Shown piece by piece: positions 33,208 to 42,300 of a DNA stretch of 55,373 nucleotides. The notes under the pieces were generated by a model. The model saw only the letters and a program-made list of their open reading frames with translations, was not told the DNA's origin and ran no database searches. The stretch's first letter is position 1. The number at the start of each line of letters is the position of its first letter. The translations under genes and the position numbers were made by a program. Origin of the DNA: an uncultured Bacteroidales bacterium (GTDB lineage Bacteria > Bacteroidota > Bacteroidia > Bacteroidales > UBA3663); the NCBI GenBank assembly GCA_905235375.1, contig CAJOLH010000021.1, forward strand, positions 1-55,373. The letters are read 5' to 3'.

Positions 33208-33684
33208 CTATAGACTCTTCGGCAATGCGGAGCAAAGGGCCTCTGCCACCTGATGGGTGGTGTATCCGCCGCGTGGGATGACGAGGATGGTGTCGTCGCC
33301 GGCAAGCGTTCCCATGACTTCGGGCAGGGCGCTCATGTCGATATCGTAAGCGATGCTGCTGGCATAGCCGGGCTTGGTGCGTACAACTATCAGGACCTGG
33401 CTGCACTCGATGCTGACCACGCCTGCTACCGTCTTGGGTGGGATGAAATAGGGAGATACTCTGTTCTTGACAGACGCTGCCACATCGGGCATTACATACA
33501 TATATCCACCCTCGCGCGTGGCTATCTTGGCTATCTGCATCTGCTTGAGGTCGCGACTGAGCGTTGCTTGGGTTACCTCGATGTCTTTGCGCTGGAGCTC
33601 TTTCAGCAGTTCCTCTTGGCTGCTGATGCTTTGGCTCTGGATAATGTCGCGGATGACGGCTATTCTGTCCTTCTTATTCTTCAT
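33208..33684 (-). CDS. argR: Arginine repressor
   Basis: This 158-residue regulator has an N-terminal winged helix (SISSQEELLKELQRKDIEVTQATLSRDLKQMQIAKI) and a C-terminal oligomerisation/arginine-binding domain with GTLAGDDTILVI, containing the GDD-type ligand residues. It represses arginine genes when arginine is plentiful. As first gene of the operon it probably controls its own promoter at 33734-33765. The next gene follows after 53 bp. Confidence 0.93.
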   Translation of the reverse strand: MKNKKDRIAVIRDIIQSQSISSQEELLKELQRKDIEVTQATLSRDLKQMQIAKIATREGGYMYVMPDVAASVKNRVSPYFIPPKTVAGVVSIECSQVLIVVRTKPGYASSIAYDIDMSALPEVMGTLAGDDTILVIPRGGYTTHQVAEALCSALPKSL

Positions 33685-33733
33685 TGCCTTAAATATAAAC
33701 CTGAAAACACAATCTTTTATGAATTTATAGGGC

Positions 33734-33765
33734 GCAAAGATAATGCTATTCCGTATAAATACAAA
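33734..33765 (-). promoter_or_regulatory. Promoter of the arginine operon
   Basis: On minus, TTTG (33765-33762), 19 nt, then TATCTTTG (33742-33735) is an exact consensus. The AT-rich stretch over the -33 box (GTATAAATAC and nearby TTATG) could be an ArgR site, but it is not a clear palindrome. Confidence 0.75.
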
Positions 33766-33831
33766 ATAAATTATGAAAAAAATGGTGGTTAAGGCAAATT
33801 TCTCCTGTAATTGCTAATTTTTATTGTCAAT

Positions 33832-34413
33832 TTATGCAATACTTGGTGCATCCAGCAAGGCTTGCTCGATTATCTTTGGGTAATATGCGTATTCCAGTTG
33901 GTGTACTTTTGTGGCCACAGCATGGGCATCGTCACCGGGCTCCACAGGACATTTGGCCTGGAAAATGATGTCGCCATTGTCGAAATACTCGTTGACATAG
34001 TGGATGGTGATGCCGCTTTCCTTGTCGCCGCAACGGATTACGTCTTCGTGTACGCGGTCGCCATACATCCCCTTGCCGCAGTGGAGAGGGATGAGGGCAG
34101 GATGGATGTTCACTATCGCGCGAGGATAGGCATCGACAAGATACTTGGGCACGAGCACCAGATAGCCGGCGAGCACAATGAAGTCGATATGGTATTCGTC
34201 GAGCAAAGCCATCACCGCCTCTTCGTTGTCCATCTCCTTGCGAGTGACGAGCCTGGAAGGTATGCCCAGTCGGCGGGCACGCTCAAAAACGTAGGCATCA
34301 GCCTTGTTGCACACTATCAGGGAGACTTGTACTGCATCATTCCCCTCGAAGTAATGGGCTATATTCTCAGCGTTGGAGCCTGAACCTGATGCAAAAATAG
34401 CAATATTCTTCAT
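33832..34413 (-). CDS. purN: Phosphoribosylglycinamide formyltransferase
   Basis: This 193-residue enzyme transfers a formyl group from 10-formyltetrahydrofolate to GAR in purine synthesis. IAIFASGSGSNAENI binds the substrate phosphate, IVNIHPALIP carries the catalytic Asn and His, and SGITIHYVNEYFDNGDIIFQ carries the catalytic Asp. The Met at 34413 begins directly at the first strand; seven upstream codons are not needed. It is monocistronic and convergent with nothing on its 3' side except argR's promoter region. Confidence 0.93.
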   Translation of the reverse strand: MKNIAIFASGSGSNAENIAHYFEGNDAVQVSLIVCNKADAYVFERARRLGIPSRLVTRKEMDNEEAVMALLDEYHIDFIVLAGYLVLVPKYLVDAYPRAIVNIHPALIPLHCGKGMYGDRVHEDVIRCGDKESGITIHYVNEYFDNGDIIFQAKCPVEPGDDAHAVATKVHQLEYAYYPKIIEQALLDAPSIA

Positions 34414-34660
34414 TTTCAGTTTGCATTTTCGCACAAAACGGACAATTTTGTGCAGTTTTTACTATTTTCTTACCATTTTATTTCGCTACTCGGAAGAAAT
34501 TTTGTTTCTTTGCGGTGTGAAAATGGCTTTCATTGGGGGCAAATGTAATACTTTTTCCCTTAATTGCCAAATAAATCATGTTCTTTTCGCTTTTTTTCGA
34601 GCGCAGAGAATTGAATTGACAATACCGAACAACAATATTCACAATTAAAATTTGAAAATT

Positions 34661-34894
34661 ATGTCAGAAATTGAAAGCAAAGTTAAAGAGATTATCGTCG
34701 AGAAGCTTGGTGTTGAAGAGTCTGAGGTAACTATGGAAGCCTCTTTCACCAATGACCTTGGTGCTGATTCACTCGATACTGTAGAGCTCATCATGGAGTT
34801 CGAGAAGGAGTTTGGTATCACTATTCCTGACGATCAGGCTGAGAAGATTGCCACTGTTGGTGACGCTGTTGCTTACATCGAGGCTAACAAGTAA
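34661..34894 (+). CDS. acpP: Acyl carrier protein
   Basis: This 77-residue acidic protein carries fatty acyl chains on a phosphopantetheine attached at Ser37 in [13 protein letters not shown]. The ATG at 34661 is chosen over an in-frame ATG at 34652 since family members start at this point. It is followed 17 bp later by fabF, the usual pair. A TTTCTTTG element at 34505-34512 may be the promoter. Confidence 0.96.
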   Translation: MSEIESKVKEIIVEKLGVEESEVTMEASFTNDLGADSLDTVELIMEFEKEFGITIPDDQAEKIATVGDAVAYIEANK

Positions 34895-34911
34895 TCTATA
34901 CATTTATTTTA

Positions 34912-36168
34912 ATGGAATTAAAGAGAGTAGTAGTGACGGGACTGGGTGCCGTCACTCCACTTGGCAAGTCGGTAGCCGAAACCTGGGCAAACCTTCTCGA
35001 TGGAAAAAGTGGATGCGCACCTATCACCCTGTTCGACGCTTCTAAGTTCAAGACCCATTTCGCATGCGAAGTCAAGGACTTCGATCCTCTGCTCTATTTC
35101 GAAAAGAAGGAAGTCAGGAAGGTTGACCGCTATACGCAGTTTGCCTTTGCTGCAGCAAGCGAGGCCATCAAGGATAGTGGCATCGACCTTGAGACAGTGG
35201 ACAAGAACCGCATCGGCGTCATCTACAGCTCAGGCATCGGAGGCATCAAGACTTTCCATGAGGAGACCATGGGCTATGACGCCGAGGTTGGTCCTCGTTA
35301 CAATCCGTTCTTCATCCCCAAGATGATTTCGGACATTGCTGCTGGTCAGCTCTCCATCCACTACGGTTTCCACGGCCCGAACTACGGTACCGTAAGTGCG
35401 TGTGCCTCTTCGACCCACGGAATGATCGATGCCTTCAACCTGCTTCGTTTGGGCAAGGCCAACATCATGGTTGTCGGTGGAGCAGAGGCTGCTGTGGCCG
35501 AGCCGGGTGTGGGTGGCTTCAATGCCATGAAGGCCCTTTCGACCCGCAACGATGACCCCGAACATGCCAGCCGTCCATTTTCGGCGAGCCGCGACGGTTT
35601 CGTCATGGGCGAAGGGTCGGGCTGCCTTATCCTTGAGGAGCTCGAACATGCCAAGGCTCGTGGCGCCCGTATCTATGCCGAAGTTGTCGGTGGCGGAATG
35701 TCGGCCGATGCCTATCACCTGACGGCCACTCATCCCGAGGGATTGGGTGCCAAGCTGGTGATGGAAGCTGCACTCGAAGATGCCAACCTCAAGCCCGAGG
35801 ATATCGACTACATCAATGTTCACGGCACCTCTACCCCTGTGGGCGATCGTTCGGAGGCAAAGGCCATCCAGCAGGTGTTCGGCGATTGGGCATACAAGCT
35901 CAACATCAGTTCCACCAAGTCGATGACAGGTCACCTCCTCGGTGCTGCCGGTGCTGTAGAAGCCTTGATTTGCGTCAAGGCGGTAGAGTGTGATATGGTT
36001 CCTCCCACTATCAACCACGAGGAAGAGGATAAGGATCCGGAGATCGATTACAATCTGAACTTCACCTTCAACAAGGCACAGAAGCGTCAGGTTCGTGCCG
36101 CTCTTTCGAACACCTTCGGATTTGGAGGTCACAATGGTTCAATCATCGTCAAAAAATTTGAAGGATAA
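34912..36168 (+). CDS. fabF: Beta-ketoacyl-ACP synthase II
   Basis: This 418-residue condensing enzyme elongates acyl-ACP with malonyl-ACP. The catalytic triad is visible: Cys164 in VSACASSTHG, His304 in NVHGTSTPVGD and His341 in MTGHLLGAAG, with the Lys336-type residue before it. It forms an operon with acpP. Confidence 0.96.
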   Translation: MELKRVVVTGLGAVTPLGKSVAETWANLLDGKSGCAPITLFDASKFKTHFACEVKDFDPLLYFEKKEVRKVDRYTQFAFAAASEAIKDSGIDLETVDKNRIGVIYSSGIGGIKTFHEETMGYDAEVGPRYNPFFIPKMISDIAAGQLSIHYGFHGPNYGTVSACASSTHGMIDAFNLLRLGKANIMVVGGAEAAVAEPGVGGFNAMKALSTRNDDPEHASRPFSASRDGFVMGEGSGCLILEELEHAKARGARIYAEVVGGGMSADAYHLTATHPEGLGAKLVMEAALEDANLKPEDIDYINVHGTSTPVGDRSEAKAIQQVFGDWAYKLNISSTKSMTGHLLGAAGAVEALICVKAVECDMVPPTINHEEEDKDPEIDYNLNFTFNKAQKRQVRAALSNTFGFGGHNGSIIVKKFEG

Positions 36169-36171
36169 GGT

Positions 36172-36258
36172 TCGAAAGGCTCGAACCCCTTCGACTACCC
36201 CAACCCCTTCTTGACACTTCGAACCCTTCTTAACCCCTCGAACTGTTCTTAATCCTTC
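36172..36258. repeat. CGAACCCCT-type repeat after fabF
   Basis: Degenerate units (TTCGAAAGG, CTCGAACCCC, TTCGAACCCTTC, CCTCGAACTG) of about 10 bp begin right after the fabF stop codon and fill the gap to argF'. Confidence 0.75.
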
Positions 36259-36261
36259 TAT

Positions 36262-37302
36262 ATGAGATATTACCAAAATGTAAGCGACCTGGGGGATCTC
36301 CAGGTCGCTTTGCGTGAAGCCCTTGAAGTGAAGGCTCACCGTTACGATTATCAGCATCTTGGCAAGAACAAGACCTGCCTGCTGATCTTCTTCAACAACT
36401 CCCTGCGTACCCGTCTTTCCACCCAGAAAGCTGCGCAAAATCTCGGCATGAACACCATCGTGCTCGATGTGAATGCCGGCGCATGGAAGCTTGAGACCCA
36501 ACGCAGCGTGGTCATGGATGGCGACAAGGCCGAGCACCTGCTCGAAGCCATCCCCGTGATGGGTTGCTATGCCGACATCATCGGCGTGCGCTCGTTTGCC
36601 CGTTTCGAGTCGAAGAAAGATGACTATGAGGAGATGATTCTCTCGCAATTCATCAAATACTCCGGCAAGCCCGTCTTCTCGATGGAATGTGCTACCGGTC
36701 ATCCGCTGCAGGCCTTTGCCGACATCATCACTATCGAAGAGCATAAGGACGTAGCTCGTCCGAAGGTTGTCATGACTTGGGCACCCCATCCCGGGCGTTT
36801 GCCACAGGCCGTGCCCAACTCGTTCGCACAGTTTGCCGTGGCGGCAGGCTACGAGGTGGTGGTGACCCATCCTCACGGTTACGAGCTTGACCCGCGTTTC
36901 ACAGCGGGTGCCACCATCGAATACGATCAGATGAAGGCTTTCGAAGGTGCTGACTTCGTCTATGCGAAGAATTGGGCTGCCTACGCCGACCCCTATTACG
37001 GACAGAACCTCGAAAAGGTGGCTGTCGCTGGAGGCAAGGTTGGCCCCAAGGGGTTCCCTGCCCTCGAACTGCCCGAGTTGGGCCTCTATGAAGAGGACTG
37101 GCGCAGTTGGACTGTGGGTTCACGTCAGATGGCCGTCACTCGCGATGCCCATTTCATGCACTGCCTGCCTGTGCGCCGCAACATGATCGTCACCGACGAT
37201 GTGATTGAAGGTCCCCGCTCCCTCGTCATCCCTGAGGCAGCCAACCGAGAGATTTCGGCCGAGACTGTCATCAAGCGCATCCTTGAGTCCGAGTGCCAAT
37301 AG
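36262..37302 (+). CDS. argF': N-succinylornithine (or N-acetylornithine) carbamoyltransferase
   Basis: This 346-residue transcarbamylase adds the carbamoyl group to an acylated ornithine. The phosphate-binding segment is FFNNSLRTRLST (in place of the STRT of ordinary OTCase), and the C-terminal motif is HCLPVRRN. In the B. fragilis enzyme, as I recall it, residue 90 is Pro and selects succinylornithine, while acetylornithine enzymes have Glu. Here residue 90 is Ala (in DGDKAEHLL), which is compatible with succinyl use. A roughly 20-residue insertion lies before WRSWTVGSRQ. It stands apart from the arg operon, behind fabF. Confidence 0.88.
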   Translation: MRYYQNVSDLGDLQVALREALEVKAHRYDYQHLGKNKTCLLIFFNNSLRTRLSTQKAAQNLGMNTIVLDVNAGAWKLETQRSVVMDGDKAEHLLEAIPVMGCYADIIGVRSFARFESKKDDYEEMILSQFIKYSGKPVFSMECATGHPLQAFADIITIEEHKDVARPKVVMTWAPHPGRLPQAVPNSFAQFAVAAGYEVVVTHPHGYELDPRFTAGATIEYDQMKAFEGADFVYAKNWAAYADPYYGQNLEKVAVAGGKVGPKGFPALELPELGLYEEDWRSWTVGSRQMAVTRDAHFMHCLPVRRNMIVTDDVIEGPRSLVIPEAANREISAETVIKRILESECQ

Positions 37303-37370
37303 CCGAGTGTCAATGCAGTAGGAAGCCCCTGCAGCCTATTCGTGGTCCTATAGCCTATTCGTGAATCTAT
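37290..37370. repeat. Paired short duplications between argF' and ddh stops
   Basis: CCGAGTGCCAATAG is repeated as CCGAGTGTCAATG across the argF' stop. AGCCTATTCGTG occurs twice (about 37335-37362) next to the ddh stop on the other strand. Both genes thus have a partial duplication of their last codons. Confidence 0.75.
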
Positions 37371-38266
37371 ACCAGATGACGAATCAACTCTTCGCGATCG
37401 CCGTAGAGCATGTCGATTACGGGAATCTCGATCATGGTGTAGGCGCCTGGCTGCTGCTTCATTGACGCACGAGCCACATTGACCAGCACTTGCGATGTCA
37501 GGGCAGGGTTGTTGATTTTCATGTTGAACTCGAACAGCTGGTTGTGGGTCTTGCCCGATACGCCCTTGCGTGTGAGGTTCACACCATGGCCCATATCGTT
37601 GAGGTCATCGACTGAAGCCACCTGCTGGACGTGGGTCTCATCGTTCACGAAGTAGGGGTCGGACTTGATGGCTGCTTCGACAGTCTTGAAGTCGGCACCC
37701 TCTTCCAGTTCGACATAGACCATGCGACGATGGATGCCTGTGCCAACGGGAATGGTCATCGACAACGCATCCTTCACGCCCTCAATGGAACGTACTGCCA
37801 CCGAATGACCCATCGAACGTCCAGGACCGAAGTTGGTATAGCTGATGCCCTTGGGTGCGAGGCTTTCCATAAGTGTGCGGACAATGGAATCCGAGCCGGG
37901 ATCCCAACCAGCAGAGATGATGCTCACGGCATGGTTGGCCTTGGCGACGGCGTCGAGCGTGCGACGCAGGTCAACAATCTTCGTGTGGATATCGAACGAA
38001 TCGACTGTATTGATGCCGAGGGAAAGGCACTGCTTGGCATACTCTTCCACTTTGCGGGTGGGTGTGGCAAGGATGGCCACATCGACATCCTTCAGTTCCT
38101 GGATGTTCTTCACTACGGGATAATCAGCAAGTTCGGCGGGCTTGTTCTCTGCACCTGCACGACGCACAACACCTGCACACTCAAAGTCGGGAGCAGCCTC
38201 GATGGCTTCGAGCGCATACTTGCCGATATTGCCATAACCTACGATGGCTGCACGTATCTTCTTCAT
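37367..38266 (-). CDS. ddh: meso-Diaminopimelate dehydrogenase
   Basis: This 299-residue NADPH enzyme makes meso-diaminopimelate directly from tetrahydrodipicolinate, feeding lysine and peptidoglycan synthesis. The Rossmann motif is [17 protein letters not shown], and [27 protein letters not shown] and [12 protein letters not shown] are family features. The Met at 38266 begins at the Rossmann strand; a consensus -7 box lies at 38329-38337. Confidence 0.95.
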   Translation of the reverse strand: MKKIRAAIVGYGNIGKYALEAIEAAPDFECAGVVRRAGAENKPAELADYPVVKNIQELKDVDVAILATPTRKVEEYAKQCLSLGINTVDSFDIHTKIVDLRRTLDAVAKANHAVSIISAGWDPGSDSIVRTLMESLAPKGISYTNFGPGRSMGHSVAVRSIEGVKDALSMTIPVGTGIHRRMVYVELEEGADFKTVEAAIKSDPYFVNDETHVQQVASVDDLNDMGHGVNLTRKGVSGKTHNQLFEFNMKINNPALTSQVLVNVARASMKQQPGAYTMIEIPVIDMLYGDREELIRHLV

Positions 38267-38328
38267 AATGAACAATGAATAATAGCAATTAACAATCAAA
38301 AAAATAACAATTGTTTATATTTTCGGAC

Positions 38329-38337
38329 GCAAAGATA
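38329..38337 (-). promoter_or_regulatory. Promoter -7 element of ddh
   Basis: TATCTTTGC on the minus strand, with TTTG at 38358-38361 at a 20-nt spacing. Confidence 0.65.
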
Positions 38338-38431
38338 ACGATTTTGGCAGAATAATACAAACATATTGACATTTTTTATGTGTTTTTGCCATTATCAATA
38401 CATTTTGTAAACCAAAAGTAACGAAACAAAT

Positions 38432-39430
38432 ATGAAAAAGATCACGACTGTAAGCGAGAACCTCGCTTCGTGGCGCTGGTGGGCCGAGTGGGCTGGTATC
38501 TTCATCGGAGATGCCATCATGTCTGCTGGATTCGTCTTCTTCATTAATCCCTACAACATCATTCCCGGAGGTGTCTATGGAGCCAGCATCGTGCTGCACA
38601 ATCTTTTCCCATCCATTCAGGTAGGTACGTTCGGCTATTGTTTCGACATTCCTCTGCTCATCATCAGCGTGCTTGCACTTGGCGCGAAGCTCGGCAGTCG
38701 CACCATCGTGGCGGCTTTGTCCACACCAATCATCATGAACACGATGTCCAAACTTGTGTACCCCGACCAGGCGGCACTCGAAGCGCTGGATCCCGCCCTG
38801 CTGTGCGGCGGCATCCTCGATATGTCGAACCACCTGCTGCTCGCCACACTGATGGGAGCCACCCTGATCGGCATCGGCTGCGGCGTTGTGGTGATGTGCA
38901 AGGCCACTACAGGCGGCTCTGACATCGTGGCTATGATTATTCAGAAGTACCTGAAGATACCGTTCTCCAACGGCTTGCTGATTGTCGATGGCATGGTGGT
39001 ACTCTTCGGCCTGGTGGTCATCGGTTTCGGTGTGGGCATTGAGGGTCCTGTCGGCAAAGAGAGCTGCCTGCTTTCGTTCTATTCGCTCATCGCCATCTAC
39101 GTGTCGTCGCGTGTCGTCGCCCGTGTGATTGCCGGCAACAAGGACGATAAGCTTCTCTTCATCATCAGCGAGAAGCCTGTGCCCGAGCTGCGCGACTACA
39201 TCCTCAAAGACCTTGAACGCTCGGCAACCCGCATTCGCAGCAAGGGCCTCTATACCGATGGCGACAAGGAGATGCTCTTCCTCGTGATACACAACAAGGA
39301 GGTCCCCGGTGTGAAGGAGATCATCCGCGAAGCCGATCCTCGTGCCTTCGTTGTTGTCACCGATGCCTACGATACCTACGGTGAAGGCTGGAAGCAACTT
39401 CCCAAGAGCGGAGAAATAACACCCGAATAA
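38432..39430 (+). CDS. YitT-family membrane protein
   Basis: This 332-residue protein has five or six hydrophobic helices in residues 1-235 (for example FIGDAIMSAGFVFFINPYNIIPGGVYG and GIGCGVVVMCKATTGGSDIVAM) and a soluble C-terminal DUF2179 domain (residues 245-320, with VTDAYDTYGEGW). The layout is that of YitT/YqfU-type proteins of unknown transport role in the inner membrane. It is divergent from ddh. Confidence 0.88.
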   Translation: MKKITTVSENLASWRWWAEWAGIFIGDAIMSAGFVFFINPYNIIPGGVYGASIVLHNLFPSIQVGTFGYCFDIPLLIISVLALGAKLGSRTIVAALSTPIIMNTMSKLVYPDQAALEALDPALLCGGILDMSNHLLLATLMGATLIGIGCGVVVMCKATTGGSDIVAMIIQKYLKIPFSNGLLIVDGMVVLFGLVVIGFGVGIEGPVGKESCLLSFYSLIAIYVSSRVVARVIAGNKDDKLLFIISEKPVPELRDYILKDLERSATRIRSKGLYTDGDKEMLFLVIHNKEVPGVKEIIREADPRAFVVVTDAYDTYGEGWKQLPKSGEITPE

Positions 39431-39481
39431 GATTCCTTTGTATCGAAATCCACTACTTATATAACTAATTCAATAACCATT

Positions 39482-40312
39482 ATGAAACAAGCATTTCTTA
39501 TGCTCGGCGCACTTGTAGCGCTTACTGCCTGCAACAAGCAGCAGGCTCCTGCTCCCGAACCAGCTACCCCAGGTTCGCTCGTACTCTATTATTCCCAGTC
39601 CGGCTCCACGGAGAAGGTCGCCCAGCTTTTCGCTGAGAAGACGGGTGCCGACATCGAGAAGTTCGGTGTGGCTGAAGCCTACGACGGTGACTTCAACGCT
39701 ACCATCGCCCGCTGCCAGGAGGAAATGAAGAACGGCATCGTGCCTGAACTCGCCCCACTCACCAAGGACGTTGCCAAGTACGACACCATCTATCTCGGTT
39801 ATCCTATCTGGTTTGGCATTGCCGCTCCTCCAGTAGCTGCCCTGCTCAAGGGTGTCGATCTGAAGGGTAAGGTGATTGTCCCATTCTGCACCTTTGGCAG
39901 TGGTGGTCTCGAAGCCAGTGTAGCCGGCCTGAAGGAAGCTCTTCCCGAATCAACCATACTCGATGGCTATGGCGTTCGTGCTGCTCGTGTCGATAAGGCT
40001 GCTGACGAGGTCGGATGTTTCCTTGTTGGCGCTGGCATCCTGCCAGGCGAGAAGGTGGTGCTTCCCGACTTCTCCGAGTCGAAGCCTGTCACCAAGGCCG
40101 ATGTTGCCATCTTTGATGCAGCTTGCGGCGACTACCAGATGCCTCTCGGCATTCCCGTCCTCGTCGGTTCGCGTACTCTCAACGATGCCACTGAATACGT
40201 ATTCACCGTCAAGAACGATGGCCAGAAGGACAATGAAGCTTCTACCAGGATTTATGTCACTGCCCCCAACGACAAGAACGTGAAGCCCGAATTCACCAAG
40301 GTCGTACGATAA
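39482..40312 (+). CDS. Flavodoxin-like lipoprotein
   Basis: This 276-residue protein has a lipoprotein signal (LGALVALTAC, Cys17) and a flavodoxin-like domain with the FMN phosphate loop YYSQSGSTEKVAQL, IYLGYPIWFGIAAPP and PFCTFGSGGLEASV. The C-terminal 60 residues are an extra region of unknown role. It would be an envelope-anchored redox protein. The gene lies 51 bp after the YitT gene and ends with a strong terminator. Confidence 0.85.
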   Translation: MKQAFLMLGALVALTACNKQQAPAPEPATPGSLVLYYSQSGSTEKVAQLFAEKTGADIEKFGVAEAYDGDFNATIARCQEEMKNGIVPELAPLTKDVAKYDTIYLGYPIWFGIAAPPVAALLKGVDLKGKVIVPFCTFGSGGLEASVAGLKEALPESTILDGYGVRAARVDKAADEVGCFLVGAGILPGEKVVLPDFSESKPVTKADVAIFDAACGDYQMPLGIPVLVGSRTLNDATEYVFTVKNDGQKDNEASTRIYVTAPNDKNVKPEFTKVVR

Positions 40313-40334
40313 ACCTCTTATCATCTGAATGACT

Positions 40335-40371
40335 GCCTATCCTCTGCCTGAAGCAGGTACAGAGGATAGGC
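40335..40371 (+). terminator. Terminator of the flavodoxin lipoprotein gene
   Basis: GCCTATCCTCTG/CAGAGGATAGGC is a perfect 12-bp stem with a 13-nt loop, followed by TTCTCTATTT. Confidence 0.85.
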
Positions 40372-40389
40372 TTCTCTATTTAAATTCCT

Positions 40390-40470
40390 CCTATTTAAAA
40401 CATTAAATGGCCTGTCATCACGACGGCCACTTAATTTATACATATTACTAAAAAAACATTACCATGAAAA
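40390..40470 (-). ncRNA. Minute transcription unit B, candidate sRNA of about 75 nt
   Basis: On minus, the promoter (TTGC 40508-40505, 19 nt, TATCTTTGC 40485-40477) precedes about 75 nt ending in the stem TGGCCGTC/GAC(a)GGCCA (40408-40429, loop GTGAT) and TTTAATGTTTT. Sequence shared with unit A (13892-13959) includes ATCTTTGCATCGTGTTTT, CATGGTA and GCCGTCGWGATGAC. It also lies between two convergent genes. Confidence 0.55.
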
Positions 40471-40476
40471 CACGAT

Positions 40477-40518
40477 GCAAAGATAAGGGTTTTCTATAAT
40501 GCGTGCAATGGATTGCAC
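40477..40518 (-). promoter_or_regulatory. Promoter and palindrome of unit B
   Basis: TTGC-N19-TATCTTTG on minus. The -33 region overlaps the perfect palindrome GTGCAATGGATTGCAC (as read on plus with centre GG) at 40503-40518. Confidence 0.6.
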
Positions 40519-40591
40519 AAATTTTAGCATTTTATTTTGCATTTTATAGATTTGTTAACGCAAATTGTCGTCTCTGTCTGGCATTTTTGAA

Positions 40592-42154
40592 TCAGAAAGA
40601 TGGTGAAATGCTCTTACCATCGACAAAGAGATTCTCATTGTCACCAGATTCGATTTGCCAATCGACGTTTCCGCCAGGCACGTCGAATGAGACATTTTCG
40701 AAGTAGAGGTTTCGTACCTGTGAAACATCAATCAGACTTGAACCAGCCGAGAGTCGGGTATCGCGAATCCTTAGCATATTGAGGTCGTGGAGCTGCATAA
40801 GCTGTTGGGTGTGAGCCGTGACACGTTCGATGGTGACGTTGCGGGCAGGCGACTCGGGTATGCCTGCAACGCGCAGGAACCAGGAGCCATCCTCGACCAC
40901 GAGGTCGCTTATCATCACGTTGCGGAACGTTGGCGTGAACCTATCGACTTCCATAGGCACACGAGCCGAAAGGCCGCCCACATACATGGCCGAGCCGAGC
41001 ATATCGAAACTGATGGCTTCCTTCTTCGCACATATCCTGTTACGTTCGTAGTAGAGGTTTTCGCCGCCCCCGCCTCGCGGACGACGTGTCTTGAAGCGGA
41101 AGCCCACGTTGGTGCCTGCAAAGACGTTGTCGCACACATACACGTCGCGTATCATTCCTGCCGTTTCCGAGCCGCAGGTCACGCCGCCATGTCCGATGGC
41201 TGTGAGGTTTCGACGGATGACGAGGTTCTCGCAGGGACGATTCACGCGGAGTCCGTCGATGCCTCGTCCTGCCTTGATGGTAAAGTTATCGTCGCCCGTC
41301 TCCAGGAAATTGTATTCCAGCAGCACATTGCGACACGACTCGATGTCCATGCCGTCGCCCATGGGAAGGCCTACACTGTGAACCTTAGTGCCACGGATGA
41401 TGACCGAATCGCAGTAGGTGGGTACGATGTTCCAGAAGACACATTGCGTGAGATCGACGCCCTCGATGAGCACGTTCCGGCAGTTGATGGGGCCGATGAA
41501 TGTGGGCAGATAGATGCAAGTCGTGTCGTGCCCGTCGTAGATGCGTTCGGTGGGAGGGAGGTCGTAGTTCACGCGGCTGTCGAACGACCCGTATTCGGGG
41601 TTGCGATGCCAAAGCTCGCAGTCACGACCAGGGCCGATGAGGTGCCCTGTGCCTGTCAAGCCGATGTTGCGCTGTCCGTTGGCATAGATCATTGCGCCCA
41701 TCGACATGGCTTCTATGCCAGCGCTGCGTGTGAAGACTACGGGCAGATAGTCCTTGATTTCGCCGCTGAAATAGACGTTGGCGCCTTCCTCGACGTGCAG
41801 ACAGACGTTCGACTTCAGTTCGATGCGCCCCGTGTGCCAGTTCCCCTTGGGGATGACCACCGTGCCTCCGCCCCGTGCTGCTACGGCATCGATGGCAGCC
41901 TGTATTTCCCGGCGCACGAAGCGTCCCTCCTTGGCCCCCATCCTGGTGATGGAGAGCCGATAGTCGGCGAACGTGGGGCGCTGGAGCTGCGGTATGTCGA
42001 ATGGAGCGACGATGGGAGCGATGGTGTCGGGCATCACGTCAGGCCCCACCTCAGAGGCTGTTGGGATGTGTACTTGCGGCTTGGCGGTAGCCCAACCGAA
42101 TAGGGCAACAAGCAGTGTGACGAGTGTGCAGCGAAAATGTGTGTGATGGCGCAT
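40592..42154 (-). CDS. GH28-family (polygalacturonase-like) glycosidase
   Basis: This 520-residue secreted beta-helix protein has a signal peptide (LVTLLVALFGWATA). Family motifs appear in order: MGDGMDIESCRN (the NTDG-like site), LETGDDNFTIKAG with two Asp, IGHGGVTCGSETAG with the His, and GFRFKTRR with the Arg-Phe-Lys. GH28 enzymes hydrolyse galacturonan or related pectic chains. The start at 42154 is chosen for its signal peptide and for a promoter at 42175-42183. It is divergent from the RraA gene and lies near the SusCD locus, which suggests a shared pectic or plant-glycan use. Confidence 0.85.
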   Translation of the reverse strand: MRHHTHFRCTLVTLLVALFGWATAKPQVHIPTASEVGPDVMPDTIAPIVAPFDIPQLQRPTFADYRLSITRMGAKEGRFVRREIQAAIDAVAARGGGTVVIPKGNWHTGRIELKSNVCLHVEEGANVYFSGEIKDYLPVVFTRSAGIEAMSMGAMIYANGQRNIGLTGTGHLIGPGRDCELWHRNPEYGSFDSRVNYDLPPTERIYDGHDTTCIYLPTFIGPINCRNVLIEGVDLTQCVFWNIVPTYCDSVIIRGTKVHSVGLPMGDGMDIESCRNVLLEYNFLETGDDNFTIKAGRGIDGLRVNRPCENLVIRRNLTAIGHGGVTCGSETAGMIRDVYVCDNVFAGTNVGFRFKTRRPRGGGGENLYYERNRICAKKEAISFDMLGSAMYVGGLSARVPMEVDRFTPTFRNVMISDLVVEDGSWFLRVAGIPESPARNVTIERVTAHTQQLMQLHDLNMLRIRDTRLSAGSSLIDVSQVRNLYFENVSFDVPGGNVDWQIESGDNENLFVDGKSISPSF

Positions 42155-42174
42155 GGCAGGAATAATTATTTGCG

Positions 42175-42183
42175 GCAAAGATA
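42175..42183 (-). promoter_or_regulatory. Promoter -7 element of the GH28 gene
   Basis: TATCTTTGC on minus, 20 bp above the start, with TTTG at 42202-42205. Confidence 0.7.
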
Positions 42184-42267
42184 GAGTTTTTTCGCGAAAA
42201 ACAAAATTTTGTATCCCGTTTTCTTCTTTTTTATACAAAAAATAGACCATGACATCGAAAAAATGCG

Positions 42268-42275
42268 TATATTTG
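42268..42275 (+). promoter_or_regulatory. Promoter -7 element of the RraA-SDR operon
   Basis: TATATTTG lies 25 bp before the RraA start. No obvious -33 match is seen. Confidence 0.55.
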
Positions 42276-42300
42276 CCCCCAAATTAATCACACATCCGTC

